From the NCBI GenBank assembly GCA_033239005.1, contig BSQZ01000079.1:1914501-1978500 (forward strand): a stretch of 64,000 bases of DNA. Direction: 5' to 3'. The notes beneath the pieces are model-generated. The model made no database searches. It was given only the letters and a program-made list of their open reading frames with translations, and was not told where the DNA came from. The DNA comes from Lamellibrachia satsuma. Taxonomy: Eukaryota > Annelida > Polychaeta > Sabellida > Siboglinidae. Shown here one piece after another: positions 1-10,640 of this stretch. How positions within the stretch are numbered: position 1 is the first letter of the stretch; each line of letters starts with the position of its first letter. The translations under genes and the position numbers were made by a program.

Positions 1-1082
1 CCAAACTATGCGTGCTGGGGGTATTCTGTGCGAGTGAGATCAAACAGTGAACAACATAAGTACTACGTGTTTGAGTCCAGTGGTGACGGATTGTGTTCGT
101 TCACAGTCTAGTTGACCCAGACCAAAAGCAAACAGTGGCTTAATGGGAATACCAAGACCTCCACGTCCAACCCGGAGAGTCGTTGAAAGTGAATGCCTTT
201 ACCTTCCGACTTAAACAAGCTTCTCCTTGTGGCGTACTTGCAGACAATTGAGCATATCTGATCAAATTTACGTGAGAAGAAATAGTATGGGGTCTGGCCC
301 AGAGCGACCGGTGTAGCCACGGGGCAACCCACACATCTACCACTCACCTGGGGCTACGGGGGACTCACTCAGCTATACTCGAATACATGCAAGAAGAGAC
401 AAAGAAGAAAAAGACAAAGACAAAAGGATGGCCACCACGACGGCATGCCAGTTAGTGTTGAATTCACAACACAAAGAAATTAAACTATCACAAGAAATAT
501 TCTGCAGCGTGTTCATAATCAAAGAGATGTCGTAGTGATTCACGATCCGGACATTGACATCCTAATTCTGTCATCAACTATTACCGGATGTCGCGTAGTA
601 AACACTGACCAGAAGCTGCCTTCAAATCAGAATCTATCGCACACTCCCATCCGTGCTGTTGTGGAACAGATGCCCCGTGGACCAACGATAATGTAAACAT
701 GTTCAACTCTCCGTGGTTTCGCCGGAAATTGACGTGTCCACATGTTATATCACTGCATGACGTTTCTTTGAGCAGCAGCATGAACTACTGCTGAACGTGG
801 GAAAGGGAAAGGGTAACATGACTGTACACATGACAGTATTTTATAACATAGTATGCATTCTAAATGTGTTGAATCCATTGGTATCATGACCGCATCCCGC
901 AGCTTTGTGTTTTCCATTACGAGGATCGAGTTGTTTGCGTGTAGGTGTTTCGATATGTTGTTGTTGTTGCTTTGTTTGTTGTTGTTGTTGTTGCTGCTGC
1001 TGTTCTCCTCTTTGTCCCTGAAGTCCGGGATGATGCTGGCATCGATTTTTCTTTTCATCACTGATCCCGTTTCACCGCCGTA
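1..1082. other. No gene recognised
   Basis: I see no coding region with a recognisable domain here. Open frames on both strands are short and without homology I can name. A short TTG-rich stretch (about 957-1003) leads into the downstream pyrimidine-rich array. Confidence 0.5.
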
Positions 1083-2766
1083 TCTAACACCTGACTCCAC
1101 TCCCCCATCCCACGCTCTCATTCTCCACTCCCCCATCCCACGCTCTCATTCTCCACTCCTCTATCCCTCGCTCTCATTCTCCACTCCTCTATCCCTCGCT
1201 CTCATTCTCCACTCCTCTATCCCTCGCTCTCATTTTCCACTCCTCTATCCCTCGCTCTCATTCTCCACTCCCCCATCCCACGCTCTCATTCTCCACTCCT
1301 CTATCCCTCGCTCTCATTCTCCACTCCTCTATCCCTCGCTCTCATTCTCCACTCCTCTATCCCTCGCTCTCATTTTCCACTCCTCTACCCCTCGCTCTCA
1401 TTCTCCACTCCCCGTCCCTCGCTCTCATTCTCCACTCCTCTATCCCTCACTCTCATTCTCCACTCCCCGTCCCTCGCTCTCATTCTTCACTCCTCTATCC
1501 CTCACTCTCATTCTCCACTCCTCTATCCCTCACTCTCATTCTCCACTCCCCGTCCCTCGCTCTCATTCTCCACTCCTCTATCCCTCACTCTCATTCTCCA
1601 CTCCCCGTCCCTCGCTCTCATTCTCCACTCCTCTATCCCTCACTCTCATTCTCCACTCCTCTATCCCTCACTCTCATTCTCCACTCCCCGTCCCTCACTC
1701 TCATTCTCCACTCCCCGTCCCTCGCTCTCATTTTCCACTCCTCTATCCCTCACTCTCATTCTCCACTCCCCGTCCCTCGCTCTCATTCTCCACCCCTCTA
1801 TCCCTCACTCTCATTCTCCACTCCCCGTCCCTCGCTCTCATTTTCCACTCCTCTATCCCTCACTCTCATTCTCCACTCCTCTATCCCTCGCTCTCATTCT
1901 CCACTCCTCTATCCCTCGCTCTCATTTTCCACTCCTCTATCCCTCGCTCTCATTCTCCACTCCCCGTCCCTCGCTCTCATTCTCCACTCCTCTATCCCTC
2001 ACTCTCATTCTCCACTCCTCTATCCCTCACTCTCATTCTCCACTCCCCGTCCCTCGCTCTCATTCTCCACTCCTCTATCCCTCACTCTCATTCTCCACTC
2101 CCCGTCCCTCGCTCTCATTCTCCACTCCCCCATCCCTCGCTCTCATTCTCCACTCCCCGTCCCTCGCTCTCATTCTCCACTTCTCTATCCCTCGCTCTCA
2201 TTCTCCACTCCCCGTCCCTCGCTCTCATTCTTCACTCCTCTATCCCTCGCTCTCATTCTCCACTCCTCTATCCCTCGCTCTCATTCTCCACTCCTCTATC
2301 CCTCACTCTCATTCTCCACTCCCCGTCCCTCGCTCTCATTCTCCACTCCTCTATCCCTCACTCTCATTCTCCACTCCCCGTCCCTCGCTCTCATTCTCCA
2401 CTCCTCTATCCCTCACTCTCATTCTCCACTCCCCGTCCCTCGCTCTCATTCTCCACTCCCCCATCCCACGCTCTCATTCTCCACTCCCCGTCCCTCGCTC
2501 TCATTCTCCACTCCTCTATCCCTCACTCTCATTCTCCACTCCCCGTCCCTCGCTCTCATTCTCCACTCCTCTATCCCTCGCTCTCATTCTCCACTCCCCG
2601 TCCCTCGCTCTCATTCTCCACTCCTCTATCCCTCGCTCTCATTCTCCACTCCCCGTCCCTCGCTCTCATTCTCCACTCCTCTATCCTTCACTCTCATTCT
2701 CCACTCCCCGTCCCTCGCTCTCATTCTCCACTCCTCTATCCCTCACTCTCATTCTCCACTCCCCTT
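1083..2766. repeat. 27/28-bp pyrimidine-rich minisatellite, about 60 copies
   Basis: The unit is CTCTCATTCTCCACTCC followed by either TCTATCCCTCG (28 bp) or CCGTCCCTCG (27 bp), with minor CAC or TTTT variants. The two unit types are interspersed. The plus strand is almost purely C and T. A 680-codon open frame (853-2895) runs through it, but its peptide cycles through the same motifs (SPLLYPSLSFSTP, LALILHSS, PRSHSPL) because the unit is not a multiple of three. I treat that frame as a shadow of the repeat and not as a gene. Confidence 0.95.
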
Positions 2767-3030
2767 GCAATCCCGCCAAATCTCTCTTCCCACCGTCCTC
2801 CCATCTCAGTCCCGGTTTTACTCTTTTCCTTCTACCGTCCACTCCCTTCGTTGTCCGTTCCCTTCCATTCGTTCCACATACCCAGCCCACTTTAACACCA
2901 ACCCCCTCCCTCAGCTGCGTTGAATGTTTTTTACCAAGATAATTATCTGATGTGCCAGATATGCGCTTAATCCAGCACAGTGACGGCCATTTTGATTTTG
3001 CGATTTTACAGGTACAAAGTCCGTCAAAAT
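2767..3030. other. No feature seen
   Basis: Flanking sequence between the minisatellite and a foldback repeat. No coding signal or named repeat was recognised. Confidence 0.4.
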
Positions 3031-3389
3031 GTGTTTTAATGAACCACAATTAAAAAAAAAATAATTTGACCGTTATCTGTTTACAAATATCGACCTTGCC
3101 GTTCAGCAGGGGCAGCTTAATGGGACTGACGGGTAAACCGGGTTACATAGATAGCATTGTGGGGAGCCGTATAGCCACAATCAATATAAACAACGAAGCA
3201 GTTATATGTCCATATCGTTCGCACAATTGGGAGTAATAAATAACTGAAATAAAAACGACACAGCTAGCTCGGTCCGGCTTGGTCCGCCTATTAGGCTATC
3301 CCATTCAACACGCAATAATTATGTGTAAACAAGCGATTCGACTCGAATCATTCAAGTTTCAAAACAAAATTGTGGTTCATTAAAACACA
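3031..3389. mobile_element. Foldback/MITE-like element with 21-bp perfect inverted ends
   Basis: Positions 3031-3051 (starting GTGTTTTAATGAACC) are the exact reverse complement of 3369-3389 (ending GGTTCATTAAAACAC). The enclosed 317 bp have no coding capacity. The arrangement and size suit a non-autonomous DNA transposon. No target duplication is obvious, so the superfamily is unassigned. It could also be two opposed copies of a dispersed repeat. Confidence 0.5.
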
Positions 3390-4353
3390 CATGGGCGGTC
3401 AAACTATTAGACGAGATATACTTTATTGTATATAACATGAATTTATGATAATAAAATCAATCAGACTGTCTACCTTTAAGTTGATCGTAAGCGGTGTTGG
3501 ACTATTGGAAACAAGTCGCTCTCCGAATTCTTCAGTGCCATGTGGTAATGCATGTATTACATATGTAGGACTAAATTTAGAATAATCATTATATTTGATT
3601 GAACGTTCATGCCATACTTAATACATAATTTGAGGAGACTTAAGAGTAGAATGTCAACTTCTAACTAAAAATAACCTATCATGCAAAATAGCCTATGCCG
3701 CCACGAGTACTTGTTAAGAAGCCGCATGCCACAAAAGCGGGCAATCGCCCCCAATAAACTGTCGCAGCTATTAGTCTATATCGAGTGTATGTGGTTGAAG
3801 TGCACCCGGGGGCACATCTGATAACCCCTTGCTACATTAGCTACACCCCCTCTCGGAAGGGCTGCGTGTGACGTCGTTCCCGGAGATCGACACCCGGGAG
3901 GTCTGGGGCGGATATGGTCACGACGTTTCCTCAACTAGTCATTCCTAATTTGTCATGGAAAGCAAAGGCACGGTGCAAGCGATGTTTCACGTGTCTAAAG
4001 CTCTCTAATAGAATGAGCGAACGACAAGTCTGAACGACAGCGTTGGATAGTTATACGACAAATGGTATGACGTCATTGATTGATCAGCCAACGATAACCT
4101 ACGTAGCATGCTTTAAATCTGGGTCAGTTGGAGATGTGTGACGCACAACAAAAAGCTTGATACTGTCGCGGAAAAAATCTATTACGACGCTTTCCTGAGA
4201 AACGGGCTTCTGGGGAACACTGCATCGTTCAACTACTTTAAAAAACAAACACACGAAAATTCATCATAAAACACGCATGAAAATACCCGCGAACTTTGCA
4301 TGCACACAAACAAACTAACAAACAAACAAACTAACGTTCTAACCTCGGCTTAC
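3390..4353. other. No feature seen
   Basis: About 1 kb of unannotated sequence. No open frame with a recognisable domain, no tRNA-like boxes and no clear repeat. Confidence 0.4.
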
Positions 4354-4375
4354 ACGCACGCACTCACGCACGCAT

Positions 4376-4452
<77 letters not shown>
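4354..4452. repeat. Compound (CACG)n/(CA)n microsatellite
   Basis: About 60 bp of CACG/GCAC tetranucleotides is followed by about 37 bp of pure CA dinucleotides. Open frames of alternating His/Thr or Ala/Arg across it are artefacts of the repeat. Confidence 0.95.
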
Positions 4453-4453
<1 letters not shown>

Positions 4454-4653
4454 TTCAGGATACACAATATTATCACCGAAATATCCATCTATGCCTCGGT
4501 ACTAGGTGCTGCCAGTCATCATCTTGATGGCTTCTTGGAATCCAACTCTCGAAATTGCGACATAATACTGGCAGTTACTGTAATGTCTAGCGACACCTTG
4601 CCCTGTATTACATGACTTGGGACAATCGTACAAAAGAGGCATGGTGATGAGAT

Positions 4654-4804
4654 ACATACATACATACATACATACATACATACATACATACATACATACA
4701 TACATACATACATACATACATACAAACATTCATACATACATACATACATACATACATACATACATACATACATACATACATACATACATACATACATACA
4801 TACA
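4654..4804. repeat. (TACA)n microsatellite, about 150 bp
   Basis: Tandem TACA/CATA tetranucleotides with one interruption near 4724-4731. The long Tyr-Val-Cys-Met or Tyr-Ile-His-Thr frames on both strands are repeat artefacts. Confidence 0.95.
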
Positions 4805-5346
4805 TGCACATACTGGATTATAGTAAGATAGGAATATTCCCATGAATATCATCCTGACTTCAAATAAACAGGGAATCAAGGGAATCAAGTCAACTAGGGT
4901 TAGCAAGTTCAGGAAACATGATGCCGGTTCTGAACAGAAGTATTTTATGGCCCCGCGCGAAGTGTCGACCCAAAGCCAGCCAACATCTGGTGGTGGGGTC
5001 GAGAGGGGTCTGTGCAGGATCAAATGCATCACGTTACTGGTTTTACGGTTACCGCTGACATCCGAACGGCGCGTATGGCAAGTATATCCTATCGGGTTAC
5101 ATGGACTTTGGGGGACGTCCTAGATTAGAATACACTTAACCATTCCTTAGCTCCTATTAAGTTGTAACTTCGCATGTTGCATAAGCAATGAGTATGTCCA
5201 CGCTGGCTTTATCCATGTTTGGACATACAAGCCCAGGGGGATCAAACTTAAGTTAACCTATCCAAAATAACATTTAATTAATAAGAACAGTAACTATTGT
5301 TATTAAGCGTAAAAACATAACGTCAGAAGACATTATAGTTAGACAG
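4805..5346. other. No feature seen
   Basis: Unannotated spacer between a microsatellite and a small minisatellite. No domain-bearing frame. Confidence 0.4.
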
Positions 5347-5479
5347 GCTACAGCGACAAGCATTACAAGACTGGCTACAGCGACAACCATTACAATACTG
5401 GCTACAGCGACAAGCATTACAAGACTGGCTACAGCGACAAGCATTACAAGACTGGCTACAGCGACAGGCATTACAAGTA
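5347..5479. repeat. 27-bp minisatellite, 5 copies
   Basis: The unit starts GCTACAGCGACAAGCATTAC and begins at 5347, 5374, 5401, 5428 and 5455, so the period is exactly 27 bp. Because 27 is a multiple of three, the minus strand shows a periodic Val/Ala/Met-rich peptide, but nothing supports a gene. Confidence 0.9.
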
Positions 5480-5514
5480 ACCTTGTTAACATCGACGATG
5501 ATATCAATGTAAGC

Positions 5515-5960
5515 TTGAAGAGATGTGTGTACTGACTACTATCCTAGTCCTACCCTGGAGTGTTGCTCAGTATGTATCAATATAAGTTTGAAGAAGAGAT
5601 TTGTGTACTCTCCTTCTCTGGAGTTTTGCTCAGTATTTATCAATATAAACTTGAAGAAGAAATTTGTGTATTCTCCTTCCCTGGAGTGTTGCTCAGTATT
5701 TATCAATATAAGTTAGAAGAAGAGATTTGTGTATTCTCTTGTCTTGAGTTTTGCTCAGTATTTATCAATATAAGTTAGAAGAAGAGATTTGTGTATTCTC
5801 TTGTCTGGAGTGTTGCTCAGTGTTTATCAATATAAGCTTGAAGAAGAGATTTATGTATTCTCTTTCTCTGGAGTGTTGCTCAGTATTTATCAATATAAGC
5901 TTGAAGAAGAGGTTTGTGTACTCCCTTATCTGGAGTGTTGCTCGGTATGGCAGTGAATCC
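5515..5960 (+). repeat. 62/63-bp tandem array derived from an RTE-like reverse transcriptase C-terminus
   Basis: The word GCTCAG recurs at 5565, 5628, 5691, 5753, 5815 and 5878, with a variant at 5940, giving periods of 62-63 bp. Each unit carries AGCTTGAAGAAGAGATTTGT followed by CTGGAGTGTTGCT. In the last unit the same sequence runs into frame Y-G-S-E-S-W-T-L-K-K. That is the well-conserved stretch near the C-terminus of RTE-type endonuclease/reverse transcriptase proteins, which is usually preceded by L-K/R-K-R and V-W-S-V. The array is therefore an amplified slice of that coding sequence. Period and reading frame are direct observations; the RTE assignment rests on motif recognition. Confidence 0.75.
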
Positions 5961-6164
5961 TGGACACTCAAGAAAGACGATGACATAAGTATTTAAGCTT
6001 GAAGAAGATTTGTATACTCCCTTGTCTGGAGTATTGCTTAGTACAGCAGTGAATCCTGGACACTCAAGAAAGAGGATGAGAAACACTTGCAAACACGCGA
6101 GATGTGGGTATGGCGCAGAATGTTCAGGATAAGCTGGACGTAGAGAAAGACAAACATATGGCAC
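5900..6164 (+). pseudogene. RTE-like LINE reverse transcriptase C-terminal remnant
   Basis: Two overlapping relics of one coding tail are present. At about 5945-5985 the frame reads YGSESWTLKK. At about 6048-6164 it reads SESWTLKKEDEKHLQ, then EMWVWRRMFRISWT, then an in-frame TAG and RKTNIW. This order (aromatic-G-S-E-x-W-T, then E-M-W-x-W-R-R-M-L-R-I-S-W-T, then R-K-T-N) is typical of the end of ORF2 in RTE-type non-LTR retrotransposons. No intact catalytic domain remains. The piece sits exactly between the 62-bp and the 50-bp arrays and is the likely source of both. Confidence 0.75.
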
Positions 6165-9100
6165 AGAATGCTCAGGATAAGCTGGACGTAGAGAAAGACA
6201 AACATATGGATCAGATAATGCTCAGGATAAGCTGGACGTAGAGAAAGACAAACATATGGCACAGAATGCTCAGGATAAGCTGGACGTAGAGAAAGACAAA
6301 CATATGGATCAGATAATGCTCAGGATAAGCTGGACGTAGAGAAAGACAAACATATGGATCAGATAATGCTCAGTATAAGCTGGACGTAGAGAAAGACAAA
6401 CATACGGATCAGATAATGCTCAGGATAAGCTGGACGTAGAGAAAGACAAACATACGGATCAGATAATGCTCAGGATAAGCTGGACGTAGAGAAAGACAAA
6501 CATACGGATCAGATAATGCTCAGGATAAGCTGGACGTAGAGAAAGACAAACATACGGATCAGATAATGCTCAGGATAAGCTGGACGTAGAGAAAGACAAA
6601 CATACGGATCAGATAATGCTCACGATAAGCTGGACGTAGAGAAAGACAAACATACGGATCAGATAATGCTCACGATAAGCTGGACGTAGAAAAAGACAAA
6701 CATACGGATCAGATAATGCTCAGGATAAGCTGGACGTAGAGAAAGACAAACATACGGATCAGATAATGCTCACGATAAGCTGGACGTAGAGAAAGACAAA
6801 CATACGGATCAGATAATGCTCACGATAAGCTGGACGTAGAGAAAGACAAACATACGGATCAGATAATGCTCACGATAAGCTGGACGTAGAGAAAGACAAA
6901 CATACGGATCAGATAATGCTCACGATAAGCTGGACGTAGAGAAAGACAAACATACGGATCAGATAATGCTCACGATAAGCTGGACGTAGAGAAAGACAAA
7001 CATACGGATCAGATAATGCTCAGGATAAGCTGGACGTAGAGAAAGACAAACATACGGATCAGATAATGCTCAGGATAAGCTGGACGTAGAGAAAGACAAA
7101 CATACGGATCAGATAATGCTCACGATAAGCTGGACGTAGAGAAAGACAAACATACGGATCAGATAATGCTCACGATAAGCTGGACGTAGAGAAAGACAAA
7201 CATACGGATCAGATAATGCTCACGATAAGCTGGACGTAGAGAAAGACAAACATACGGATCAGATAATGCTCACGATAAGCTGGACGTAGAGAAAGACAAA
7301 CATACGGATCAGATAATGCTCACGATAAGCTGGACGTAGAGAAAGACAAACATACGGATCAGATAATGCTCAGGATAAGCTGGACGTAGAGAAAGACAAA
7401 CATACGGATCAGATAATGCTCAGGATAAGCTGGACGTAGAGAAAGACAAACATACGGATCAGATAATGCTCACGATAAGCTGGACGTAGAGAAAGACAAA
7501 CATACGGATCAGATAATGCTCACGATAAGCTGGACGTAGAGAAAGACAAACATACGGATCAGATAATGCTCACGATAAGCTGGACGTAGAGAAAGACAAA
7601 CATACGGATCAGATAATGCTCACGATAAGCTGGACGTAGAGAAAGACAAACATACGGATCAGATAATGCTCACGATAAGCTGGACGTAGAGAAAGACAAA
7701 CATACGGATCAGATAATGCTCAGGATAAGCTGGACGTAGAGAAAGACAAACATGCGGATCAGATAATGCTCAGGATAAGCTGGACGTAGAGAAAGACAAA
7801 CATGCGGATCAGATAATGCTCAGGATAAGCTGGACGTAGAGAAAGACAAACATGCGGATCAGATAATGCTCAGGATAAGCTGGACGTAGAGAAAGACACA
7901 CATGCGGATCAGATAATGCTCAGGATAAGCTGGACGTAGAGAAAGACACACATGCGGATCAGATAATGCTCAGGATAAGCTGGACGTAGAGAAAGACACA
8001 CATGCGGATCAGATAATGCTCAGGATAAGCTGGACGTAGAGAAAGACACACATGCGGATCAGATAATGCTCAGGATAAGCTGGACGTAGAGAAAGACACA
8101 CATGCGGATCAGATAATGCTCAGGATAAGCTGGACGTAGAGAAAGACACACATGCGGATCAGATAATGCTCAGGATAAGCTGGACGTAGAGAAAGACACA
8201 CATGCGGATCAGATAATGCTCAGGATAAGCTGGACGTAGAGAAAGACACACATGCGGATCAGATAATGCTCAGGATAAGCTGGACGTAGAGAAAGACACA
8301 CATGCGGATCAGATAATGCTCAGGATAAGCTGGACGTAGAGAAAGACACACATGCGGATCAGATAATGCTCAGGATAAGCTGGACGTAGAGAAAGACACA
8401 CATGCGGATCAGATAATGCTCAGGATAAGCTGGACGTAGAGAAAGACACACATGCGGATCAGATAATGCTCAGGATAAGCTGGACGTAGAGAAAGACACA
8501 CATGCGGATCAGATAATGCTCAGGATAAGCTGGACGTAGAGAAAGACACACATGCGGATCAGATAATGCTCAGGATAAGCTGGACGTAGAGAAAGACACA
8601 CATGCGGATCAGATAATGCTCAGGATAAGCTGGACGTAGAGAAAGACACACATGCGGATCAGATAATGCTCAGGATAAGCTGGACGTAGAGAAAGACACA
8701 CATGCGGATCAGATAATGCTCAGGATAAGCTGGACGTAGAGAAAGACACACATGCGGATCAGATAATGCTCAGGATAAGCTGGACGTAGAGAAAGACACA
8801 CATGCGGATCAGATAATGCTCAGGATAAGCTGGACGTAGAGAAAGACACACATGCGGATCAGATAATGCTCAGGATAAGCTGGACGTAGAGAAAGACACA
8901 CATGCGGATCAGATAATGCTCAGGATAAGCTGGACGTAGAGAAAGACAAACATGCGGACCAGATAATGCTCAGGATAAGCTGGACGTAGAGAAAGACAAA
9001 CATACGGATCAGATAATGCTCAGGATAAGCTGGACGTAGAGAAAGACAAACATACGGACCAGATAATGCTCAGGATAAGCTGGACGTAGAGAAAGACAAA

Positions 9101-9955
9101 CATACGGACCAGATAATGCTCAGGATAAGCTGGACGTAGAGAAAGACAAACATACGGACCAGATAATGCTCAGGATAAGCTGGACGTAGAGAAAGACAAA
9201 CATACGGACAAGATAATGCTCAGGATAAGCTGGACGTAGAGAAAGACAAACATACGGATCAGATAATGCTCAGGATAAGCTGGACGTAGAGAAAGACAAA
9301 CATACGGATCAGATAATGCTCAGGATAAGCTGGACGTAGAGAAAGACAAACATACGGATCAGATAATGCTCAGGATAAGCTGGACGTAGAGAAAGACAAA
9401 CATACGGATCAGATAATGCTCACGATAAGCTGGACGTAGAGAAAGACAGACATACGGATCAGATAATGCTCAGGATAAGCTGGACGCAGAGAAAGACAGA
9501 CATACGGATCAGATAATGCTCAGGATAAGCTGGACGCAGAGAAAGACAGACATATGGATCAGATAATGCTCAGGATAAGCTGGACGTAGAGAACGACAAA
9601 CATAATGGATCAGATAATGCTCAGGATAAGCTGGACGTAGAGAAAGACAAACGTATGGATCAGATAATGCTCAGGATAAGCTGGACGTAGAGAAAGACAA
9701 ACATATGGATCAGATAATGCTCAGGTTAAGCTGGACGTAGAGAAAGACAAACATATGGATCAGATAATGCTCAGGATAAGCTGGACGTAGAGAAAGACAA
9801 ACATATGGATCAGATAATGCTCAGGTTAAGCTGGACGTAGAGAAAGACAAACATATGGATCAGATAATGCTCAGGATAAGCTGGACGTAGAGAAAGACAA
9901 ACATATGGATCAGATAATGCTCAGGTTAAGCTGGACGTAGAGAAAGTCATTATGG
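6109..9955 (+). repeat. 50-bp satellite, about 77 units, born from LINE coding sequence
   Basis: The unit contains ATGCTCAGGATAAGCTGGAC, then GTAGAGAAAGACAAACATA, then CGGATCAGATA, with period 50. Read from ATG it is M-L-R-I-S-W-T-stop-R-K-T-N-I-W-I-R, the continuation of the RTE-like tail just upstream. The first units alternate 48 and 50 bp (ATG at 6120, 6168, 6218, 6266, 6316), after which 50 bp is uniform. Variants are zoned: CATATGG at both edges, CATACGG inward, and CATGCGG with GACACA in the middle (about 7.75-8.95 kb). CACGATAAG variants occur mainly at 6.6-7.7 kb. One 51-bp unit lies near 9600. No long open frame exists because 50 is not a multiple of three. Confidence 0.95.
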
Positions 9956-10086
9956 ATCAGAGACAAAGCAGAAGGTGGCCGACTACCATAGACATAAATA
10001 GAACACCCGTTAGTTTATAGGGGGATGATTAATGATGTAACTCTATGCCGACTACCCTGAAATAAAAGTAATGTAACCTTATATTT

Positions 10087-10640
10087 TAAAGTTTGCTTTA
10101 GGCCCCAAAAGTCCCAAAAGACAAAAATGTTTGGGGGTTCCCGTGCAATTTTGTTTAATATCTGATTAGCAGCAATATAAACAAAACTGTGGTCTGATCA
10201 TAACCAGTTATAACACGATATTTATTCACTATTCAAATATGAAACTTGCAGGAATATTGCAATTTAGTATGTTCATAACATATAAAACATAATATGTCAA
10301 ATATACAAGAAACAATGGTAACATTCATTATTCTATGTATTTATTAAGTCGTGGTGAAACCAAATTTTAGTAAAATTGCGATAATATTCAACATTTGACA
10401 CACAAGGGGTAATGTCACGTCAGTAAAACTTGACAACATTTTTTATTTATTCCTATAAAGGAAAAATAATTTGGGGGGTTCCTGTGCAACTATTTGAAAT
10501 ATCTGACATAGTAACAGTTGCGTCAGCAGCAAAATGAACAAAACTGTTATTAAAACCCACAACTGTTATTTACCTACAACGAATAATATAATTTCAGTAA
10601 AATTTGGCCGAAATGTTAATTTATTATTCATCTCTATATA
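10087..10640. repeat. Two diverged direct copies of a dispersed repeat
   Basis: A segment beginning near 10130 (TTTGGGGGTTCC, then GTGCAATT, ATATCTGA, AGCAGCAA and AACAAAACTGT) recurs from about 10470 with the same words in the same order. The copies are diverged and AT-rich. I do not recognise the family. Confidence 0.5.

Noticed and set aside
853..2895. 680-codon plus-strand open frame
   Set aside because: It is produced by the 27/28-bp minisatellite. The peptide repeats the same motifs in rotating phases and lacks unique coding flanks.
6109..9955. CRISPR-like appearance of regularly spaced repeats
   Set aside because: There are no unique spacers; units are directly tandem and near-identical. 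The genome is eukaryotic.
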